From Aplectana chamaeleonis (Eukaryota > Nematoda > Chromadorea > Rhabditida > Cosmocercidae): DNA of 64,000 nucleotides. Shown piece by piece: positions 1-10,600 of the stretch; positions within the stretch are counted from its first letter, which is position 1; every line of letters begins with the position of its first letter. The position numbers were made by a program, and so were the translations under genes. The DNA lies in NCBI GenBank assembly GCA_029168955.1, contig JAPDOI010001313.1, positions 124,001-188,000 on the forward strand. Direction: 5' to 3'. The notes beneath the pieces are model-generated. The model had not been told where the DNA came from, ran no database searches, and was given only the letters and a program-made list of their open reading frames with translations.

Positions 1-324
1 ACCTGAAGACTTTATTATAGACACACGCTGGAACGATAAGATGAAAAACGATACTTTTTACCCCACAAACATATTTCTCTGTTTTTTTCCAGTTTTTCTA
101 TATTTCATCTTTCTTTTATTCCTGCGTATGTCTATGATAACGAATTTAGGTGCATTACAAGTAATGTGTGTGGGGATCCTTACCAATTGTCAACGTTTGC
201 AATGTTTTTTCCTTAAGATTCAGAAAAAATTACAAACTTCCCGTCGAATATGGCGGGAAGTCCGCAATCTACAGTGTCCTACTTTGAAATACGCGACCGG
301 CCTTTTTCGTTGCCGTGGACTGTA
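1..324. other. No gene recognised
   Basis: AT-rich sequence with only short open frames. I see no domain, splice-supported exon or repeat family that occurs elsewhere in the window. It ends at the first copy of the TA-flanked hairpin element. Confidence 0.4.
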
Positions 325-469
325 TGGTTGGCATGGATCCTGAAGAGACTTTGCGTTCCCTATTGGAGGTTGGCGCAAACTCGGTGCACCTATGTTATAG
401 CATATAACACGGAGTTTGCGCCAACCTTCAGCAGTGAACGCGAAGTCTCTTCCGGATACAGGCCGACGT
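325..469. repeat. Palindromic hairpin MITE, family A, copy 1
   Basis: About 145 bp that folds back on itself. The two arms carry GGTTGGCGCAAACTCGGTG and its near-complement around a short A/T loop (TATGTTATAGCATATAAC). Ends read roughly TGGTTGGCATGGATCC and GGCCGACGT and are flanked by TA on both sides, as for Tc1/mariner-derived MITEs. Seven further copies lie in this window. The copy at 35573 shows the boundary and TA duplication exactly. The open frames through it are translations of the palindrome, not genes. Confidence 0.85.
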
Positions 470-837
470 TAGGTAATTGGCGTTGTTTCATTTCTCCTTC
501 CGAAAAATCGTTTCTAACGTGAATGTGTGTATTGGAGAACAGTTTGAGATAGAAAGTATTTTAAACCTCGCCAACTGTTACTATAGGTGGACAACTCTTC
601 CAATACGAGAGCGGAACAATCCACCATTCTGCGAAAAAAAAACAGTAAAAGAGGTCGCATAATGCGTCCGCATCTGCAGACAACCGCTGTTGCGACACGC
701 ACGCCATTCGAACGGTTCTCTCCCTGTGCGGACGTGAACCTTATTTTGAAATGGGGGGTAGTTCCAATATTTGTGATAATCACCCCTTCGCAACTTCCTG
801 GAGCTTCTGTACCTAAACAATTAGCGCCGAAACTTGC
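470..837. other. Intergenic or intronic; foldback fragment
   Basis: No gene seen. Around 670-720 the sequence CAGACAACCGCTGTTGCGAC matches the arm of the foldback at 6001-6190, so at least part is an old repeat fragment. If the HTH exon at 838-1141 is real, this is the start of its downstream intron on the minus strand. Confidence 0.35.
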
Positions 838-1141
838 CTGTCCTTTGTTTGAACGCCAGATTCTATTTCCAAATTGATGTCGCTAGTAGCAAGCGAGTCA
901 GTGGTGTCTTTGCATAGAGTCGAACTAGGCGATGGCTCCGGCTGCTCATTAGCTACCGATCCCGTCTCCTTGAAACGCTTCAGAAGATGTCGGACCACGG
1001 AAGGAGAGACCAGTTTCCGCTTATTATTCAATCTGTTGAACTCCAAAACAATGTCGCCCACATTTCGATTGGTAGCGGCAATTAGCACCAGTTGAATACG
1101 TTCGTCGATTGTTAGATGAGACATGACGGTTCGAGTTTCGG
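838..1141 (-). CDS. Predicted exon with helix-turn-helix domain (HTH exon 1)
   Basis: Minus-strand open frame with a DUF4817/transposase-like HTH. Its pattern is LTIDERIQLVL, then a second helix with FNRLN, then VSPSVVRHLLKRFKETGSV. Such domains bind DNA in transposases and their domesticated relatives. A plausible acceptor (TTTGTAG) precedes it. The best donor is AG then GCAAGT, a GC-AG type site, leaving phase 2. It is the most divergent of six related exons: its acceptor gives phase 1, not phase 2, and its C-terminal part is Ser/Thr-rich. An in-frame ATG opens the domain, so it could be a first coding exon. Whether it is expressed cannot be told. Confidence 0.5.
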
Positions 1142-1146
1142 CTACA

Positions 1147-1796
1147 AATAGAAATGTTGAGAGAGGGAAAGATAAACGGACATGTAGACAGAGAGAGAGA
1201 CATGCACAGAAAGATAGAGAATATGAAAAGAGAAAGAGAGGAAGGGGTGGGAGTAAAGAAAAGTATTAAGAAGAGCGATGGGGAGGGAGTGTTAGTCTCA
1301 GATAGAATAATGAAGGGCTATACGGGGCAGGCAAAAACAGAAAAGAAAAGCAGTAAGAAGGGAGAGAGAGAAGGAAGAGCCCAGCGGAAAGATATATAAA
1401 CGAGAGCAGTGATAGGGATAACTCGGTACCGAGATATTGAAAAGATACAGGAAGATTAGAGACGATGGGTAGAGATGGAAAGTGGATTGATGACTGAATA
1501 CCAAGAGATATACAGAGAAAGGGATAGGCAGAGGGAATCACTGGCAGAATTGGAAAGCGAAGATTGAGAGAGAGAGAGGAGCGAGGACATAACGGAAAAC
1601 AATCCGAGTGGAAAAGATACAGCCGACATGGATCGCACTGACACTGTGCGCATCTTATTGTGTGCTGGCGCAAACTCGGTGAACGTATGTTATAATATGT
1701 ATATGCTCACCAAGTTTGCGCTAACGCACAACAAGGAATGCACAGTAGCAGCACGATCCGTGCCGACTGTAGGAGCTTATGGCCAACAAAAAGCGA

Positions 1797-1830
<34 letters not shown>

Positions 1831-2090
1831 CAGAAGGGACGAGACGAGAAGAGCGTGACGAGACGAGAAGAGAAGAGAAGGAAAGGAAGAGAATGGAATG
1901 GAAGGGAAGGGAAGGAAAGGAAAGGCAAGGGAAGGCATGGGAAAAGAAGAGACAGAAGAAAAGAGAAGAGAGAAGAGAAGAAAAGAGAAGAGGGGAGGAA
2001 AGAGAAGGCAAGGCAAGGAAAGGGAGTGAGGGGAAAGGAAGGGACGGAAAGAAAGGGAAGGGAAATCGATGGAGGCCTAATGAAGGGAAA
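1147..2090. repeat. Purine (GA)-rich tract
   Basis: Nearly 1 kb of strongly purine-biased plus strand made of GAGA, GGAAGG and GAAAAG units, densest at 1795-2070. The long Lys/Arg/Glu-rich and Ser/Leu/Phe-rich frames here are translations of this tract on opposite strands. A hairpin MITE (1620-1769) is inserted in it. Mirror-repeat purine tracts of this kind can form triplex DNA. Confidence 0.85.
1620..1769. repeat. Hairpin MITE, family A, copy 2
   Basis: 150 bp between two TA dinucleotides. It begins CAGCCGACATGGATCGCACT and ends with the complementary GATCCGTGCCGACTG. The arms converge on GGCGCAAACTCGGTG and its inverse around TATGTTATAATATG. It is the best copy for defining the outer terminal repeat CAGTCGGCATGGATCGCACT of the family. 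Confidence 0.88.
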
Positions 2091-3240
2091 GTAGCAAAAA
2101 ATGATGGCACCGGGTTGAAGAGAAGAGATTTAGGTCCGGACCGTACTTCCAGCAGCGAGCGACGCGACGTTTACCATCGAAATTTACCGAAAATCGATAT
2201 ACCTGCTCGGCAATGTCGCTTTCGCTGGTCGGGGGAAGTATGATCCCGGCCTTCAACTGTTTCGCTCAAGGACTGGTCAAGCAGTACTAGTAGACACGCC
2301 AACTGGTAATGCAGGTAGAACGGCAAGTGCCGCAGGGAAAAACGTAACAACCCATCTGTTCTACACCGGAAACATTCAAGCTATTTATGGTATTGACAAC
2401 ATTTACATATTCAAAACACCTAGATATGTACACTTGCAGAATTATTACAGCAATTCACATCAGTAGAAAGCCGAAACCCGTCTCTCCCGAACACTGAGCA
2501 TCCATGGTCTCCGCAATAGCTGTCACTTCTGCTTCACACAGAGCCCAGAAAAGGTATGAAAATCTGAATCAAAGGCGTAAGATTACACTTCACAACAGGG
2601 GCAGAACCATACGACTGACCTCGCAAAACTTGTCAAAATATGAGCAACTCTCTTGTTGGAAGCAGATACATCCTTAGGTTGGAGGCGTCTGAAAACGGAT
2701 AGATAAACACTGTAAAGATCTGAAAAAAAATTTAAAAAAAATGAAAAGGTGAAAAAAAACCCACCAAAGTATCTTTATTGTCGGCGAACCATACTGGGAA
2801 ACACTGTTCAACCAGAGCATGCCACTTTCTTTCTGCTGCTGGACACCGGTTATCTATTGGTGGAGTCATTTTATCGCCATGCACGGTGGCCTGGTGAGCA
2901 GATACCTGAAGGGACACCTTCAGTCTGCACTTCAGCAATAGGTACACTTCAACGATTTACTGTTGGTGTATCCTGAACCTTGCCCTCAAATGAACTAAAC
3001 ATGGGATTATTCACAATACGCGGCTGATTGTGAACTGGTTTATGACTGCAGCAGAAGTCAGTAACAAGAAAACGATTAGAACTGCGCCTAAAAAGCAAAA
3101 AAAAAAGAAGTCGAATAATGGTCAACAAACCCGGAAGCGCTTCATATTTTGATAGCTGCAATGTGCACAGCCGTATTTCTTGATGGATCCATGTACACGG
3201 GCGTGATCAAAAATATTGTGCCTGAGAATGACGCTATTAA
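2091..3240. other. No gene recognised
   Basis: Mixed-composition sequence. No HTH, reverse transcriptase, transposase or splice-supported exon found, and no sequence shared with other parts of the window. Confidence 0.35.
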
Positions 3241-3287
3241 TGATTCTCTTTTTTTGATCCATACTATGATCCCTTTTCCTCTCATGT

Positions 3288-3290
<3 letters not shown>

Positions 3291-3327
<37 letters not shown>
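3291..3327. repeat. (CT)n microsatellite
   Basis: Uninterrupted CT dinucleotide run of about 18 units. The overlapping minus-strand Arg-Glu frame is its translation. Confidence 0.95.
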
Positions 3328-3331
<4 letters not shown>

Positions 3332-3415
3332 CTACTCTCCCGTCTCCGAATATAGTTCCTACTCACCGTCTTGAGACTCTCGTGTCCCTTCTTCCGCAAA
3401 ATATGCAATCAGGGT

Positions 3416-3725
3416 CATGCAGGGCGTTGCGTAATTTTTTTTGAAATCGGAGCGATGCCTCTCCCACCATCAAAATCTTTCTTCAAAAATCCAAAATTTT
3501 TGCGACCCCCCCTTAGCACGATTTCTGGGACGTTTATGTTTGATTACTAAAACTGTCAGAGGCCGAAAATTCGTTCAGTGGTCGAGCTCAAGTGCCTAAA
3601 ACCTGAGCAATGCTGAGATCCTTCCCTTTGGTGACCGGAAATATCGAAAACTTTTAGGATATCTTCGATAAATTTTAATTTTTTAGTCCAAAAACTTTGC
3701 CACCCCCCAAACCTTCACTTTCGGG
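3416..3725. repeat. Dispersed repeat, family T, copy 1
   Basis: Shares the order CAGGG...TCGGAGCG, CCACCATCAA, AAATTTTTGCGACCCCCC, then TGATTA..AAACTGYC, then GTGCCTAAAACCTGAG with 13725-13930. Shorter matches lie at 8676-8810, 61105-61175 and 61840-61935. The poly-C after TTTTTGCGA is the hallmark. No terminal repeat or target duplication is clear, so the class is unknown. Confidence 0.7.
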
Positions 3726-5330
3726 ATAAGATTTTGCGATCCTCTCACTCTCTCTCGGTGTGTTATTGGTGTGTTTTCTGTCTCCCTCTAACCCCTTTTC
3801 CATATTTTCCCCCACACAGCCCCCTCCCTCTACCCTCCTTTATTTTTTCTCTGATCTTTTCATTCTTTTAAAGACCCCTCCTTTCTCCCTCTGATCTCTC
3901 TCCTTCTTACATTATATTTCTGCAGAATAAGCGATCTTATGATACATCCCACTTTCTTCTTCAACAACAACTTCTCCTTTCTCTCACTAGCTGTGTCTCG
4001 TTTCTCTCTTCATGCCCTTTCTCCTCTCTCTCTACCTCTCCCCTTTAAACCCCTCCCACTTTCTTGGTCTTCCTTTCATTCCAACTCCCCTTTCTCTTTA
4101 GCTTTTCATTACTCTTCATCTCATCGTCTATACTCGCAGCTCTTCTTCCCCTCACCATCCAGTCTCCTCACCTCATTTTTCCTCCAGTAAAAAACCTTCT
4201 CTCCCCCCCAGACTGAGATTCACAAGAGGCAAGCCGAAGATTACATTTGGGTTTACGCGAGCATACCTTGGAAGCAAACCCAGCTGTAGTCCATGGTTCG
4301 CGCTCATGAATCCAAACCCTGGTCTCTTGTTCCCTGCTTTCCTCTCTAAGGCCATTGTTATACCTCCATTCTGCGACCGCGACAGGTTCGCTCATCTGTT
4401 ACGAATCGTGTCGGGACCCACACTCTCACAATGAAAAAGCTGCCGTAGGAGCACTTTGCATGTGCCGGTCGCGTCTTAGGGTCGCAAATGGGTGTCATAC
4501 ATGCAAATGTTAAAACCGAGCAGTATTCGGTCGCTGTCGCAAGCACCGGTCGCAGTGTGATGCACTGCGACCTATGCCCGCGACAGCGACGGAGACATTA
4601 GTTCAGTGCGGGTTTCCTCCACTTTTCTTTTTTTTTGTAGTTCCTTCTTGAATTTCTCTTCACCTTATCCTAAATGTATGCATCTTAAAGCCTTCCTCTT
4701 TAATGAGCTGAAACTAAACTGCTTTGCTGCTGATTCCGGGTTATTGATGTGTCTGCAGTTGCGCCGGCTGTAGCGCGTGTCAGTCGTAAGTTGGCGTGAT
4801 GTATAGCATGGCACAACTGGCCCTCAGCGACTGCAACGTCTCTCTGGTCTTCGACCGCGACAGTGATATGGCAGAGTATAACAATGACCTGAGCCTACTC
4901 CCTCCTCTCTGAACCGAAAATCTAATTTCATTCTCTTTTATCCTCTAGTTCTATCTGTTCTTCCTCACTTTCCTGCTCTCTTCTCTGTTCCGCTCTACCC
5001 ACCTACCGACCTGTCTTCCATCCTTGTTTCTCGAATGCTTTATACTTCCCTCCCTCTCTATCTTCCTCATAACTATTACCACCGCCTAACTGCCTTCCTG
5101 TTCACATTAATTTCTCTCTCTTCCCCACCCTTACATGCTGTGTATCCCTTTCGTATCCCTCCAGCTTTCATTTCTCTGCTATCTCTCCCCACTCAATCAA
5201 GATCTGTCATTTCCCCCCACTTCCTTGATGTTTTGGCTCTCTTTATTTCCTCTCCATACACCTCTCTCTCTACACAAAATAATGGTTCACCAACCTCCGC
5301 GCTATAATCACGTTCCTATACGATTTCAAC
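3726..5330. repeat. Pyrimidine-rich region
   Basis: Long stretches of C/T on the plus strand (3740-4190 and 4910-5280: CTCTCTC, CCCCTCC, TTTCTC) separated by ordinary sequence with AGYGAC/TCGC-rich text at 4420-4600. Frames through it are Ser/Leu/Pro/Phe low-complexity and are not taken as genes. It roughly mirrors the purine tract at 1147-2090. Confidence 0.7.
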
Positions 5331-6000
5331 ATGCAAAGCCGACAGAGCAGATATCCTTCTCTGATTTCGCCCCAATCTAAAAATAATCGGCTTTTCACAA
5401 AACAATGGAAAAATCTACATAAAATCATGAAAAAACCCTCACATTCATCTTCGAGCACGTCGACACCTGCAAAAATATGAAATTTAGAAAAACTTCTTCA
5501 TGAAGACAAACGGTCCACACCACTCGCCTATACCAGCTGCAAAATCTTTAGCTTCATTCATCCCACTAATCTGCAGAAACCGTGGAGCTGGCCGATTATG
5601 CTTGTGCTCTTCAGTATCGTCCTTGGTAACTAAAAATTCGACATAGAGGCCGTACCGCTATAACAACCGAGTTCGAACTATCTCGATCCCCTCGACTTGA
5701 ATTCCGACTAGATCAACATGCGTGTCCTGACCAAAAATCCGTCAAAACTAAGGGCTATCTCAGAGGAAATATGGAAAAGTGAAGATGCAGCACCTCTGAC
5801 ACCTGGTTCCAAATCCAAATCATTCACAGTATCATCAGAATCGTAAAACCGCACGTCGCTCCCAGGCATATCATTACCATTGAGATCATCCTTAGAAGCT
5901 GAAAGTAGGGAGTTTCGGTGAAATCTGAGCCAAAAGACCGCTCATTCTGACCGCCCTCAGATGCGCCACGCCTAAAAGATACGATAGATACATACAGTCC
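5331..6000. other. No gene recognised
   Basis: Nothing supportable: no domain, no strong splice pair, no repeat shared with the window. Confidence 0.3.
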
Positions 6001-6190
6001 TTATCAAAACGGAATTTCGCTCTGTAGTTGCGGACAACCGGCAAAGCAGCGGATAGCTTAAAGATGATATTGCCAGAATCACATGATCTATGCACGACCG
6101 GTCACGGTCCCGGGCGATTCTGCTCGCCATGCGCGTCGCAGCAACGGTTGTCCGCAGCTGCGGGCCGGAATTTCGTTTCGATATGAACAA
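6001..6190. repeat. Foldback element (about 50-bp inverted ends)
   Basis: Left part has ACGGAATTTCGCTCTG and TTGCGGACAACCGG. The right part carries the inverse, CGGTTGTCCGCAGCTGCGG and CCGGAATTTCGTTTCG, so the segment folds on itself. A related arm fragment occurs at about 670-720. It ends just downstream, in minus-strand sense, of the exon at 6256-6474. Confidence 0.6.
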
Positions 6191-6255
6191 TACAGGTACA
6201 GCTAAAAAACGAATTCGCCCTCAAAAGACCCAAATTAGCAAAGAAAAAAACTTAC

Positions 6256-6474
6256 AACTTGAGGACGCAACACTAGCACCGCTGGTGCATTTCTCAATAT
6301 CTGACGGCTCCTGCTGTTCTTTAGCGAGCTTCTCAATGAATGATGGTTTCTGTTCTTCAGCGAATTTCTCGATAACTGACGGCTTCTGTTGCTCTCCGTC
6401 ATACTTCATTGCGAGCAAATCAGTGGCTAAGAGCTCTGAACGCTGGCAAGGAACATCTTCAGCCTCCACGTCCA
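6256..6474 (-). CDS. Predicted exon with acidic tandem repeats
   Basis: Minus-strand open segment bounded by a strong acceptor (CCGTTTCAG) and a strong donor (GTAAGTTTTT). Its 219 nt give a symmetric phase 1-1 exon. The peptide has three tandem copies of a 12-13 residue unit: EQQKPSVIEKFAE, EQKPSFIEKLAK and EQQEPSDIEK. This is a charged, probably helical repeat. I do not recognise a family. Intact repeats plus two consensus splice sites argue for a real host exon. It could belong to the transcript that carries the HTH exons, but their phase 2 does not join directly to phase 1, so another exon would have to lie between. Confidence 0.55.
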
Positions 6475-6639
6475 CTGAAACGGAAAATGCCACTCACAAT
6501 GAACTAAACAGACAAACGATATTTTTGCACTATAGCAAGTAAGCCACACTGACACAATACTTCATTCAGTACTGTGATGTGGGAGAGGCGCGCACCTGAA
6601 TTTGGCTTTGATCTGTTACTTAATCCTCAATTATTCTTT

Positions 6640-6862
6640 AACCCATTCACGACCACGTGTGCCACCGATAGAACACGCGTTGACAACCACTTCGAACCGT
6701 GTGTCCCACCGATGGGACACGCTTTTCAAAAATCGATTTCTCTGCCACAAATGCGAATTTCCAAACTTTCTCATGTTCAATGTATTAGCCCATCCTAGAT
6801 TTGACTACGGAAGTCGCGTCCGTCAGCAGCTCCACTATAGCACAATGTTCAAATGTTCGTGA
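6640..6862 (+). repeat. Single arm of palindromic element, family F
   Basis: Starts ACCCATTCACGACCAC and contains TGTCCCACCGATGGGACAC, AAAAATCGATTTCTCTGCC, CTCATGTTCAATGTATTAGC and GACTACGGAAGTCG. The same order occurs at 18247-18440 and, inverted, at 19566-19787. Only one arm is present here. The reading frames through it are not genes. Confidence 0.8.
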
Positions 6863-6949
6863 AAACATTGGGTTGATGCATAATTAGGGAAAGCTTTTTT
6901 TTGAAATATTTTAATTCAACAAAAACATTATTTAATTAAAACATGTTTA

Positions 6950-7990
6950 AATGATCACTTGAGAGCATAGTCACCATCCACGTCACGAACTGCTTCCCAC
7001 TTGCTTGGCAATCGGTCGATTCCCTGTGCGAAGAAGTCACGATTCTTGGAGACAACTAATGCGCTGACATTAGCCAACAAGTCATCCGAATCTTCGTAGA
7101 CTGTTTGTTTGACAGTTTTTCGAAGAGCTATTGACATGATAATCCGTTGGTGCTTCTGTCGGTGAGTACGGCGGATGTGGAAGCAGATCCGATACCTTAT
7201 TGGCGATGGATTCGATTACACGGCGCTCAGCATGTGGATGGGCGTTATCGTGATGGATAACGATGTGTTTTTTCGCGCGATCTTTTCGCCTCGTTTGCAG
7301 CGTTAAGGTGATCAAGCTGAGCCAGCTCGACGTCGCTGTTGGTGTTGAATTGCCGCTTGCCAATTCTGTCAGGGATTCTCCATTGTTACCTTTCATCTGC
7401 ATCGTTCAACCAGTAACAAATGTCATATGAAATGATTTCCCAATGGATGATTACGCTTCTCTCCCACCACACACACCACGCAGCCTTCTTACGGGGCACG
7501 CCTTTTGGTATTCCGTTGGGGGAACTCCTGGCAAAACGCAGTTCTTCTTTCTTTGAACGTTTTTGAAGAGAAGTCATGACTCATCCCCGGTGACGAAATT
7601 CTTCAAAAACGGTGTTTGTTCATTTCGCTGCAGTAAGTCGGTGAAAACTTGAACGCTTTCAGCTTTGTTGTTCTCGGAGAGCTCGTGGTGCACCCATTCA
7701 GTCAATTTCCATACCTTTCCACGCTTCTTCAGGCGTCGAACGATCGTTGATCGATTGACATTGAAGTCTTCAGCCAGCATTCGCGTTATCAGGATTTCGC
7801 CCTCTTCCACGGCTGTCAGGAGTACTTGATCATCAAGACCCGATGACCGGCTGCATCCTTTTTTATCCTCCAAACTAGTGTCCTCTGCTTTAAAGCGAAC
7901 AAACCACATAAAATTCGTTGAGATCATGACTGAGCTGCGATCCATCCTTTCTCGTAGTGGTAGAGCATAATATGGCAAATGTGTGATTTT
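6950..7990 (-). mobile_element. Decayed mariner-family transposon (transposase relic 1)
   Basis: Three overlapping minus-strand frames together cover a mariner transposase broken by frameshifts and stops. The N-terminal part (7978-7574) has a second HTH (STIVRRLKKRGKVWKLTEWV), WVHHELSE and the first catalytic Asp in VTGDES. The middle part (about 7300-7150) has the second Asp in VIHHDNAHPH. The end has PPYSPTEAPTDYH with the third Asp. All three metal-binding Asp of the D,D34D triad are still readable, but the enzyme is not intact. Terminal inverted repeats were not resolved. Confidence 0.85.
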
Positions 7991-8300
7991 CGAGACGCAG
8001 TCTTAACTGAATATTAAGAATCATTTTTTATACGGATATTGAGGACATATGCCAATTTTTATTAAAGAAAAACGCGTTAATAAAAACGTTCCATAATTAT
8101 GCATCAATCCAGTAATAGAAGAATCCAAAATCTCTGAATGATCATATCTTTGAGGTGAACGATTTAATTTTTTTTGGCCAACAAACCACGAGATTGAGCT
8201 CAATTCTCATCACAGATTTATTCCGAAACAGAATGATATTCTGAAATCGATAAGTTATTCGAAGCGATTTGCATGAGTTTCCACGTTGACAGGATATGTA

Positions 8301-8446
8301 CAGTCGGGACGGATCGCACTGGTACTTTGCCTTCCTTGCTGTGCGTTGGCACGAGCTCGGTTCCCGTATGTTAGAACATATACACACAGATTTCGTGCCA
8401 ACAAACAATAAGGAACGCAAAGTATCAGTGCGATCTATGCTGATCC
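8301..8446. repeat. Hairpin MITE, family A, copy 3
   Basis: Flanked by TA at 8299-8300 and 8447-8448. It begins CAGTCGGGACGGATCGCACT. The arms hold CTTGCTGTGCGTTGGCACGA and its complement around TATGTTAGAACATATAC. Confidence 0.85.
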
Positions 8447-8675
8447 TAGATGACCTATAAACTTGAAAATTGAATAAATAGCAGCCAGAAATGAGAAATC
8501 TCACTTGCAGATGGCGATTCCGATGGGTGGTCCAAAGCCGATGCCTCTTTACTGCCCTCTGCTGGCGGGAACTGGAAAAGAAATTATTGAGGATAAAGTT
8601 AAAAAAATACAAAATAGAGCGATTATCCATCGAAAAGAAACGTCTTAATCTCATCCGAGCCTTAGTCATAACCAG

Positions 8676-8810
8676 GGTCAAGCGGGGTTTCGAAATTCCG
8701 CAACGGGGGTTGGGGGGGGGGGTCGCAAAAATTTTGGCCCGAAAATGATGGTTAGCGGGGATTGCGAAATTTTCGGTCGCAGCAATGCTCAGGTTTTTCT
8801 TACTGTATTA
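8676..8810. repeat. Dispersed repeat, family T, copy 2 (partial)
   Basis: Contains CAGGGTCAAGCGGG, then a poly-G run, then GGTCGCAAAAATTTT, the inverse of the family's AAAATTTTTGCGACCCCC, then AATGCTCAGGTTTTT. It is shorter and partly inverted compared with the copies at 3416 and 13725. Confidence 0.6.
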
Positions 8811-9165
8811 TCCTATGTCTGATGCTGAGGCTTCAAATTTTCTACAACAAGCTCTAGATGAAGAAGTCAGTTGGTCTGATGAAGGAAAATCGCCGCTGCC
8901 TGAAAAATTAAGGTCTTGAAACTGGGTAAAAGAACTGGCCGAAGAAGAAATCAATGTCTTGGAACTGGTGCTGCCCATATACAATGGGTGGGGTCCGGTT
9001 AACGTAAGTTGATGAGATAACGGACCTGGGGTTTCTCATTGAGGGTGACCTCAGTTTCGATGATCATTGTACTCAGGTGGCTTCGAAAGCCAATAAAATG
9101 AGGCACAGCGTGTTCAGGGTACTCTCAACCACTAATCCTGAGGTGGTATTAAGTATCGAAGTGGC

Positions 9166-9479
9166 GCGAGCCAGATCTAGCGCAAACGCGCTAAGCGGAG
9201 GAGGGAGTGTGCGAAGGAGACACCGACGTGCGTAGTATCCCGAAATCGATGATAGCACGCGCTACCGCTCAGAAACTCAACGGGTCCAACCGCAGATTTC
9301 TGTCGGGTCAAACCCCTTTCCGTTTTCGCCCCTCACGTCTTCAAACTGAGACGACGTTGGGGGAAAAGTAAGATTTATTTTCCCCCCCCATGTCTTCTCA
9401 CTTGCGACTACGTGGAGGAACAGTGCTAAGGGGTCCGACCCGACCGAAATCTGGTGTTCTTGTAAGGTTTTCGGGTCAT
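9166..9479. repeat. Foldback insertion in LINE X1 (family P)
   Basis: Interrupts the LINE frame between EVVLSIEV and VRPLL. The left side has GGGTCCAACCGCAGATTTCTG and the right side the inverse CCGACCGAAATCTGGTG, with poly-C in the middle. Related text (GGGTTCGACCAAAATCGTC, AGAAATCTG) occurs inverted around 62160-62390. No target duplication was identified. Confidence 0.55.
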
Positions 9480-9532
9480 ATGTTAGACCTCTTCTGAAAT
9501 ATGGGACGGTGGTGTTTAACCCGTATAAGCTA

Positions 9533-10074
9533 TACCGGCCAAATTAGATGATTGAGGTAGGCACTGCGAACTTTTCCACAGCGGTGCGCCCAGTACTAGA
9601 TAGTATAACTTGGACCTCTACTTACAACACATTCCATTGCCTAGTCGCCTTAAAGGCAGGGTCCGGGCAGAATTTCGATTTTGAGATTTCCCGCTAGATC
9701 GGTGCTCTTGCTACAGGTAGTACCAAGGAACATGCGAAAACTGCGTAAAACCGGTCTTCTTCAAGTTATTTCAGCCACTTCCATTAGCCGATGATCCAGA
9801 AAAGTCAGAAAAGTGTGGCCATCGTCCATATTTTAGCCGTTGTCCACGCATTCTTCAAACGTGCTGGGTAATTATCGGTCATTCCAGCCATGATGCTGTG
9901 AATACCGTAATCTCTGACTTTGAGGCTGCTTTCTCCACAACTAAGGACTCAGAGTTCGTGAAACGTTCAGACGATGTTCAGCTAGGCCAGCCCAATCTAT
10001 TTAACCCAAATTTCGGTAATGTCAAAATTTGATCGGACCTTGCCTTTAGGGATTGGAAATCTGGTCAATAAATT
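9533..10074. mobile_element. Unassigned insertion inside LINE X1
   Basis: About 540 bp separate NPYK from the next homologous block KSIETLERVQ. In LINE X2 these are adjacent. The insert has many stops in all frames and no recognised domain. Confidence 0.5.
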
Positions 10075-10600
10075 GTGAAGTTGAAGTCAATAGAGACGCT
10101 GGAGAGGGTGCAGCGAAATTTCACACGTGGAGTACTTATAAGGACCAGTGGCTTTGATTATGATAGAGGTCTGGATCATTTAGGCAGAAATGCCAATCCA
10201 GAGCTCATGACTTTAGCGCAGAGGAGGAGGAAGTTCGACTTGATAACGCTGTACAGGATTATCCATGGTGATGCAGGTATTCGTGAACGTCGCCTATTCA
10301 ACCTGAGGACGTCTACGACCAGGGGTTGTCCCGTGAAGCGCTTGGGTCCATACGGAATGCGCGGTTGCACTTCTTCTTCTTCAATGGATCCGGTACCGAG
10401 TTCAATAAGCCGCTTAGAGTGGGCCTGGTCAGTGAATCTTTGTCTACATTCAAGAAAGCCCCCAGGGTCTTTCTGAGGTCTGAGATTGATTCGTAGCTAT
10501 GAGTGATTGATTTTGTGTTGTTATATTTCTTTTTTGTTTTTTCTTTTGTTTTATGGACATGGGTAGGCCGTGTAATGAATCGAAATTGAAATAAACGAGC

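Larger units (their letters stand above)
8985..10600 (+). mobile_element. CR1-like LINE fragment X1, interrupted twice
   Basis: C-terminal end of a non-LTR reverse transcriptase. Segments 9017-9165 (ITDLGFLIEGDLSFDDHC, then FRVLSTTNPEV), 9480-9532 (VRPLLKYGTVVFNPY) and 10075-10480 (IETLERVQRNFTRGVL, then RRKFDLITLYRIIHGDAGI, LFNLRTSTTRG) match the order of LINE X2 at 12840-13555. The 9166-9479 and about 9533-10074 segments are insertions absent from X2. A 3' terminus GGCCGTGTAATGAATCGAAA sits near 10567. Frameshifts and stops make it a relic. Confidence 0.8.

Noticed and set aside
1628..1813. Recurring peptide of the form MDRTDTxRxLLxxGANSV
   Set aside because: At first it looked like a conserved small protein, since it recurs at eight sites. 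It is the arm of the palindromic MITE, and the opposite strand encodes the same peptide.
1738..2243. Long Lys/Arg/Glu-rich open frames
   Set aside because: They are translations of a GA-rich tract in every frame; no start, splice or domain support.
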